NCBI GenBank assembly: GCA_025769875.1
Contig: JAGFNK010000124.1
Coordinates: forward strand, 1 to 64,000
Direction of reading: 5' to 3'
Length of the DNA stretch: 64,000 bases
Origin: Russula earlei
Lineage: Eukaryota > Basidiomycota > Agaricomycetes > Russulales > Russulaceae
In this document: positions 57,779 to 64,000 of the stretch, piece after piece
How positions within the stretch are numbered: the stretch's first letter is position 1
Layout of the letters: each line of letters begins with the position of its first letter
The notes under the pieces: model-generated
What the model saw: the letters and a program-made list of their open reading frames with translations, nothing else
Databases searched by the model: none
What the model was told of the DNA's origin: nothing
Made by a program: the position numbers and the translations under genes

Positions 57779-60700
57779 TCATCCCTTTCCTACCATTCAC
57801 ATTATCCGTGCACATCCTTTCTGAATACTTGTACTGACCGTTTCTTAAACCTCCTGCCCACACACCTGCTGGTAATTCCTATGCGTCGGCGTTGCTGTTA
57901 TTCAATGCGAAGATTCTCCGACTCTTTACATCCTCTCTCTGTCCCACACCGTCCACGAAGCTCCAAACGCTCCCGTGTGTTTTCTTCCTATCCAAGCCGT
58001 GTAGCGAGTATGTGTATTAAAAGACCCTTGTGCGTCCGGATCGTTTCCAATGTCCATCTTGTTTGTTTTCGACCGTCTGCCGCTCGCCCAGTGCTCCGGA
58101 TTCGCTGGCTTCTTTCCGAGGTACAGGCACTGCTCCGGTACCTCGCTTGTGAGTCAATACACTTCGCGAGGGGGCGATGCACAAGGTTAACCGCCGTGGC
58201 CATCCTTCTCGCATATTTCGCATAAATTACAGCAGGGCGAGCCATTGGAAAGGAAGGAGGAAGAGGGAGCCGAATATAATGGATCATATGATATATGACG
58301 TAATACCGTCGTGTCTTCTTTCCTTCCTCGCTTGTCTCCTTGCTTTGTTTGGGGTCCTCGTGACATCCATCCATCGCACCGATGCGTGAGCGTGGGCGTC
58401 AAAACAGATCGCGGAGAGGTTCACAACCCGTCAAACAAACCCGAGAATTCGGAATGTTTATTTTATTTCACATGCGAGACGAGGGACGGGGAGAGGTGCT
58501 GGCATTATGCGACGATTCCGCATTTAACCCGGGCCGGGCGTCCCAAAAAGAGAACGAGGGAAGGGCACTGTAGGGCCCCGGAGGGGGTCGGGTAACGTTA
58601 ATTAATTAACCCCCACCCCTTACCGCTCGCCCCTTGACTACTACAGAGAGCATCATAAGGTTAAGTTTGTGCCAGCTCTCCTGTCGTGCCTTTGCCTATG
58701 CCCTCATCCCGCATCACGTACCTGCCGTGAGTCACACAGATCCCACGAGCAGCGAGAGGATCGCGCTCGTCTTGTCACCACCCCAGTCGCAGATGACCAC
58801 CCATTACTTCTCCAAAATTTGCGCCATCGTGATCGCGCGCAAGTTCCCTCGTTAGTAGCTCGCAGACGCGCAGGAGCGAGGATGCTTTTCCCCCTCGACC
58901 AACTAGGCTGGAGAAGCGCACTCAGTCATGACCGTTTGGCGTCCCGTAAGTATCTCCGGAAGAGACGCTAACGGCGATCTTGGCACGGAGGAAAATGGCT
59001 GGACCTATGCAATACACACATTTAGTGTGCCCAGACGTCTTGGACCGCGTGCGTTCTCGCCCTACACCTGTCAGTGCGTCTCGCGGCTGAGGCCGACGAA
59101 CAGACCCTTCTGGACGGCTTCCAAGTGCAAAATAAACGAGGACACCTCGGGGAATTTGACAGAACTTTGTTATTTGCCCACCTCCACCGACGCCAAACGT
59201 GTGAAAAAAAGGCCTGTGAGAGTGTAGCCCCAATCTGATGATCGAGGGGTATCACAATCAATGCGCATAAGATGATCATTTACGGGCCGCAAAGACCGGC
59301 GCCGCCGTGAGAAAGAAGGACCATATCTGGATGGGGGCTAGCGGTACAGCAGCGACGACGTCAACAGCCGCGGACCTTCACAAGCGCTACACAGACCGTC
59401 GCAGGCAATAAGACTATGGGTTGATACCATGCATCACCGAGGTTGCCTTTCGGAGCTAGAAAGGGGGAGGGGATGTGAGGGGAGAAAGGAGACGATCCTG
59501 GTGGTTGCCAATGACCCTCAAACGCCGCATGGCTTGATCGAACAGAATAGCGCGAAGACGTGTAGGGAAGACATGTAAGAGACCCGTTCTGTCACTGTCG
59601 GTAAGTTTGCTACACTAACGAATCCAAGGTGCGTGGAGCCCCCAACGGAGCTAGATCGGGCCCCGTTTGCTGCGCAACAGCACTCGCGCCTCGTGTTGGT
59701 CGTGAAAATGAAATCGCAGGATCGGCGTATTCGGGGGTATTGCCCACCTTTTGCGGCTGGATGAATGGTTGCACATGTTTCTATGCGGGAAAAATTTTGT
59801 GAGCTGTAACACCGAGTGTCGGCCAGGAAAAACACCACCACCTTCGTAGAGAGAAGAGGAAGCGAGGGAGGCACCGGCCATTAGGGGATATTCCGGGCAC
59901 GGACAGGAGCGGGTACAGCTGTTTCCGGGGTAGAAACACATTGAGAGCCCCGAGAGGTCGCATGATTCAGTCGAGTTGGGCTTGAGTGGGTGATACCTAT
60001 TTAGGAAGGGAAGAGCTTTGTTGACGAGGTCGTGAGACAGTGGCCCTGAATGATTGGGTGGATCTGGACTAGCGGACAAACAAAGGATAGGTTTGAATGC
60101 AAGCTCGCAGGGGAGCGCTCGGAACGATGGCGGGGAAACAGACAGGAGGTGGATGAAGAAAGTTTAGACTCGGGCCACGCGCAAACGAGAGTTGGATAGG
60201 CGCTGACGTAAGCAGTTCTGACCGAGGATCTGGCCGGTCTCGTGAACCAGGTGGGGTGGAAAGGTCCGACAGAAGTTCCCACACTCGGTGATGGTGGCGC
60301 GTCAGATGAGGACATGCCGAGGCTCGGGGGCGGTGGGCTGACAGCATCTGACCAGGTCTCGGCTCTCGAAGTTGGGGGCTCATGTGCCAGGGGGTGGTTG
60401 AAAAAGGCGCAGGGGAAAAGGAAAGGGCCATAACCTTGGAACGAGTAGGCTGAACACATGGGGGGAGCGATCAGGTAAGCATTGAATTGGCCCTCTTTCC
60501 GGGTTGCATTTGCGCGGAAATGGACCGATTCGGGAAATGGGACATTGCGGTCTGAACTGACTTGGTGGTGGTGGTGGTGGTGGTAGCCGCGGCGATGAAG
60601 GGAAGTGGGAGGGAGGGAATAACCGCGGTAAGGATTTGAATCTCGATTTGGTGTGCCGAGAGGACGGGTAAGATAAAATAATGGATAAGTGAAATGGCGG

Positions 60701-60816
60701 GGATTGAACCGCATCCTCGGATTCAAATTGCACAGAACAGGTATTATTTATAATTCCCTCGACGCTCTCCGTGTTCCTTTCCCTTCCCTCGTCCCGCCAC
60801 GACGCTTTCATCGACG
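57779..60816. other. Intergenic, 3.0 kb, between WOPR genes 2 and 3
   Basis: No gene was supported. Open frames on the minus strand around 60001-60838 are Pro/Ser/His-rich and probably reflect the pyrimidine-rich composition of the WOPR gene 3 leader read backwards. A GGT repeat lies at 60563-60582, and an AT palindrome (gttaattaattaac) near 58596-58609. A long upstream region is in keeping with a regulated developmental gene. Confidence 0.5.
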
Positions 60817-62406
60817 ATGCAGGTCCCTTCCTGTACAAATGTCCGCATCAGAAGCACCGCAGACGTGCACAAAATATTCTACGCCGTGTACCTCGGCCTA
60901 TTGCCAATGATCACCAGACGTCTGGACGCCAAGGAACGCGAAGCGCTCTCCTCAGGCTATTGCTATGCTTGGGAAGACAGAGGCCCTCATGCAATCACCG
61001 GGATCGGTATCGAGCGCTTTACAGAGGGTCGCCATTGGTCCGCTTCCCGTGTTCGTGACGTACGGCTCGTATCTCTCCCATCATCGCAATCCTTGCTCAC
61101 CGTTCCCCCAGGAATTTCTATTCTACTATGAGAAATGGGAGCCTCCTAAGAACAAGTACGACGACCGAGCAGCGTTAGTCTATTATATCTCTCCATAATC
61201 GCTTGCGCGGTCCAACCCAACAACCATCTTTTCATAGTGACGGACAACCCCCACGGGATTGGGATCCGTATGTGAAGCAGACCTACTCGGTGTATTTGAA
61301 CGCAAGTGAGGGAAACAAGCGTAAATGGCATCTAAGTCCGTGCTTTTTTTAATCCTCACATTTCTCCATCCATAACTTTAAACCTTTCAGCCGCGTACTT
61401 TACACAGGCCACTGTCGACAACCTTGGCACTGTAGACGACATTCCTGTTTTGAAAGATCTCGTCGTGCCTGAGGGTCTCTTTAAGAGTTCGCGCAGAACA
61501 AAAACGAGATCGTCAAGAGCTAGTGCTGCTGCCAATGCAACAGACACAGCCCCTGCCGTCTCAACTCCGGCGAGTTCCAGCGGTAAGGGAGGGAAGCAGG
61601 TCGCCTCCGTTGCTGGCCCTAGCTCGTCCGTGAATTGCCCTCCACAAGTTACCCCACAACCGGCTCCACCTCAACAAAATCAGGCGTTACCTCAAAGCCC
61701 GTACCCTCACGATCTCTTCACCGCCGAGTCGCCTACATATTCAGGGTTACCAACAAACTCGGCTCCACCCCCTCCTCCGGCTGCGCAACACCACGATGCG
61801 TACACGCGCATGTACACCGGAGGCTCATATGCTGCCCCTCAACCTCCCGAAGGTTACCGTGTAACACCCCCACATATGCTTCCTCCTGTGTCACCCTTTG
61901 GATACAACTGGCACGAACCACCGACACCTGTCTCAGACAATTCTTGTCAATCGCCATACTCTTATCCCTTGTTCGTCGCTCCTCAAAACGGGGACTCAAC
62001 GTTTCACCATTCTCCCACTCAATCTCAAGTTTATCTATACGGTTCTGGGTTCCAAATGCCACCACAGTCCTTATTACAATACCGGCCTGTTTCCCCCGCG
62101 CTTTCACATGCGCCCAGTCAGTTCTCCGTATCGTCCCAATCACAGTCCTCCTCAGAGAGTGACTCACCAGCTCCCGGCCCCGTCTCTCTCCGGACGCCCG
62201 TCTTTTCTCCGGAACGTCTTTCCGTAGTTCTTCCGACAGATGGGGATCACAAGTACGAGACTGTTCCTCTCCATGGCATACGCGAGCACGACGGAGCATT
62301 CGACTCGGTGACCCTTGCGTCTATGGAGTCTCTCAAGCGCTTCCATCCATATAGGCGGGATCCTTTGGATGACCGAGTCGTGCAACGACTTTCACGACCG
62401 GTATGA
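60817..62406 (+). CDS. Gti1/Pac2 family WOPR-domain regulator, gene 3
   Basis: Four exons, 60817-61059, 61112-61173, 61238-61335 and 61391-62406, code 472 residues. WOPRa: MQVPSCTNVRIRSTADVHKI, GLLPMITRRLDAKEREALSS, GYCYAWEDRGPHAITGIGIE, RFTEGRHWSASRVRD and EFLFYYEKWEPP. WOPRb: DWDPYVKQTYSVYLNASEGN, KRKWHLTAYFTQATVDNLGT, VDDIPVLKDLVVPEGLFKSS. A long Pro/Ser/Gln/Tyr-rich region of about 270 residues follows, as in Wor1/Ryp1-type regulators, and the protein ends LASMESLKRFHPYRRDPLDD plus ten residues. Of the three genes its WOPR domain looks closest to the family consensus. It is in the same orientation as gene 2, with 3.0 kb between them. Confidence 0.94.
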
Positions 62407-62848
62407 TAAGCAGAAGTGCCCACGTTTCTTCTTTGTTTTTCTTAGAAGACACGCTGCATCGGTAATTCTGATTATCTGCACATGGATTTATATAGAGGAG
62501 CGGAGGCTTCCCCTCATGTACTTAGCTCATCCGACTGCCCTATCGGTGGTCCCTCGTAGTTTAGGACACTAGCCACCCTTGCTGGGTGCAAAGGGGCTGT
62601 ATGTCTACTGTCTTACATGCAAACACTCGCTAAATCCGCGGACCACATTCGTAGAAATGGACTCGAGGAGCCAACGTCAGAAAAGAAAAGCACTAAAAAT
62701 GTGGTGCTTTGCTGGAGGAGTCGATTATTTTAAAAGTAATAATAGTTCAGCGTATATGGGGATGCACAGGAGACGAAATAACTAAGGAGAGAGGAAGAAC
62801 GATTAACCAACGAACAGAGAAATGACATACAAGCATGACAGAATCCGA
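62407..62848. other. Intergenic, 3' flanks of WOPR gene 3 and TOA1
   Basis: The two genes converge here. The stretch is A/T-rich towards 62850 and has no coding signal. Confidence 0.5.
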
Positions 62849-64000
62849 TCACCACTCAAATTCACTGCTCATAATGTCAGATCGCGTCAGGCTGTCATCA
62901 TCTCTGCAATCAAAGGGAATGAACGGACCCTGTACACTTTGCAAAAAGATAGTCCTTGCCGTTGATGTGGATCATACCATCCTTCAGTATACACTTCCAC
63001 TTATTTTTAACTCGAGCAACCTTGAGTGGGGATCAGAAACCAGAACGCGTCGTCGTGTCAAATAATACCAAGATACCTTGTCATAGGTGCAGAAGACAAT
63101 ATCGCTCACGCCCGGGCCCTCATCCGGGTCCTCCTCGCCTTCAGAATCGGAATCGTCCAAGTCGCTGTTGATGGCTTCGTCGTCAGCGCTGGCGGTGGAG
63201 CTTTGCGTGGGCTGCGGTAAAGACGGGTGCGACGAGTGGGGCGCATACTGCTGTGGGGGTGGCGATGACGAGTCTGAGCTCGAGGACGAAGGTCCATCGA
63301 CCTGCGGAATCCGCGTTGGCTGGGATTGCGACTGTGTCGGAGGCTGCGATCGCGCCTGGGATGGCTGCTGCGACGGGGACTGCTGCGGCTGTTGCTGAGG
63401 TTGCTGGGACGCTTTCACGGCCGGTTGGGCCGTCGGGGGAACATGGGCAGCGAGCGCGGGCGCTGCGACTGGGGCAGGAGGCCGACTCGGACCAGCCGGG
63501 AAGGTCAGTAGCGAATTTGGTGGGGGGCGCAGGGCAGGTATCTGAGGACTGGTCATCGAGGAAACGTATTGATTGCTCATAATGTATCGGCTGTCGGCTG
63601 GTTCCTTTTTGATCAGGCTCGCTGCGCTGGGGGGAACTTGAGGTACGAATGCGTGATGGTTGGGCGAGTAGTGCTGCGGCATGACATGCATGGGATGCGG
63701 AGGGTATTGAGGAGGTGGTTGGGCGGGTGGGGACTCGAACTCGGCGACGTGGGACGCTATGACTTTGGTCTCCCATTTCTGAAGCGAGATTATATTGCGC
63801 ACTAGCGAACAACCGACGCCAGCAAGGGAAGAGAACCTACTCTCTGAAGCTCAGCCAAAACGTCTTCGTTGACACCGTACTCGTCAAAGTCAGTTTTAAT
63901 CGACGCGATCACCTCATCTATGACAGAGCGATAAATGGCGGGCTCATTGACGAAGGAATGGGTGTTATCCTTTAAACTAGTCAAGCGCGAATGGCATTGA
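62849..64000 (-). CDS. TOA1: TFIIA large subunit (Toa1), 5' end outside window
   Basis: The N-terminal helical domain is at the right edge: EPAIYRSVIDEVIASIKTDF, DEYGVNEDVLAELQR, then after an intron KWETKVIASHVAEFESPPAQ. A long Pro/Gln/Ser-rich spacer (63200-63730) and an acidic block (NSDLDDSDSEGEEDPDEGPG) lead to the beta-barrel domain: DIVFCTYDKV, an intron, ARVKNKWKCILKDGMIHING, KDYLFAKCTG, another intron and the terminal EFEW at 62849. TFIIA stabilises TBP on promoter DNA with Toa2. The start codon is expected beyond 64000; the frame near 63980 has no ATG in a convincing context. Confidence 0.92.

Noticed and set aside
60690..60730. tRNA-like T-arm text (ggttcaatccc on the minus strand)
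   Set aside because: The stem does not pair and no acceptor or anticodon arm fits.
60001..60838. Overlapping minus-strand frames of 120-241 codons
   Set aside because: They are Pro/Ser/His-rich frames antisense to the pyrimidine-rich leader of WOPR gene 3 and lack any domain.
1..64000. CRISPR arrays, prophage or bacterial operons
   Set aside because: The window is spliced eukaryotic DNA; no evenly spaced repeats or prokaryotic signals were seen.

Overview
The window is nuclear DNA of a filamentous fungus, most likely an Agaricomycete basidiomycete. Genes are dense, most introns are 45-80 nt with GT..AG ends, several gene pairs sit head to head, and the protein set (three WOPR/Gti1-Pac2 regulators, a CUE protein, an RKM4-type SET methyltransferase, PPG1, Crinkler-like and LysM proteins) fits that group. 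No rRNA, tRNA, CRISPR array or intact transposon was recognised. Gene models below were spliced by eye; splice sites were accepted where the joined product restored a known domain.

Region 1-11 kb is accessory and partly decayed. It holds two copies of an ~836-bp block (113-948 and 6734-7568), a Crinkler-header/kinase-like gene with a broken header (3533-5447), relics of an AN1 zinc-finger gene and a glutathione S-transferase gene that both end at the second block copy, and an intact C14 caspase-like gene (8748-10712). Region 11-15 kb has ATG6/Beclin (one frame break), then COQ10-like and MFS-transporter relics.

Region 15-40 kb is mostly core housekeeping: TOP3, UTP25, an ARFRP1/ARL3 GTPase, V-ATPase c'' (VMA16), a CUE protein, RKM4, a CRAL-TRIO protein, PPG1, a C2H2 zinc-finger gene, CWC24 and a bZIP factor. 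Four head-to-head pairs (TOP3/UTP25, ARFRP1/VMA16, RKM4/CRAL-TRIO, CWC24/bZIP) have start codons about 90-275 bp apart and probably share promoters.

Region 40-64 kb is looser. A LysM-domain gene with several frame breaks is followed by about 5 kb rich in microsatellites. Then come three WOPR-domain regulator genes (46330-47432 minus, 56709-57778 plus, 60817-62406 plus) separated by GLTP, free methionine-R-sulfoxide reductase and cysteinyl-tRNA synthetase. The window ends inside the gene for the TFIIA large subunit (TOA1), whose 5' end lies beyond 64000.

The most notable observations are the WOPR cluster with a short C-terminal motif shared by all three proteins, a 10-nt microexon in the first WOPR gene, two GC-AG introns with near-identical GCGCG donors in adjacent genes, a 21-nt last exon in PPG1 that alone carries the phosphatase tail, and the duplicated block that bounds two truncated genes.
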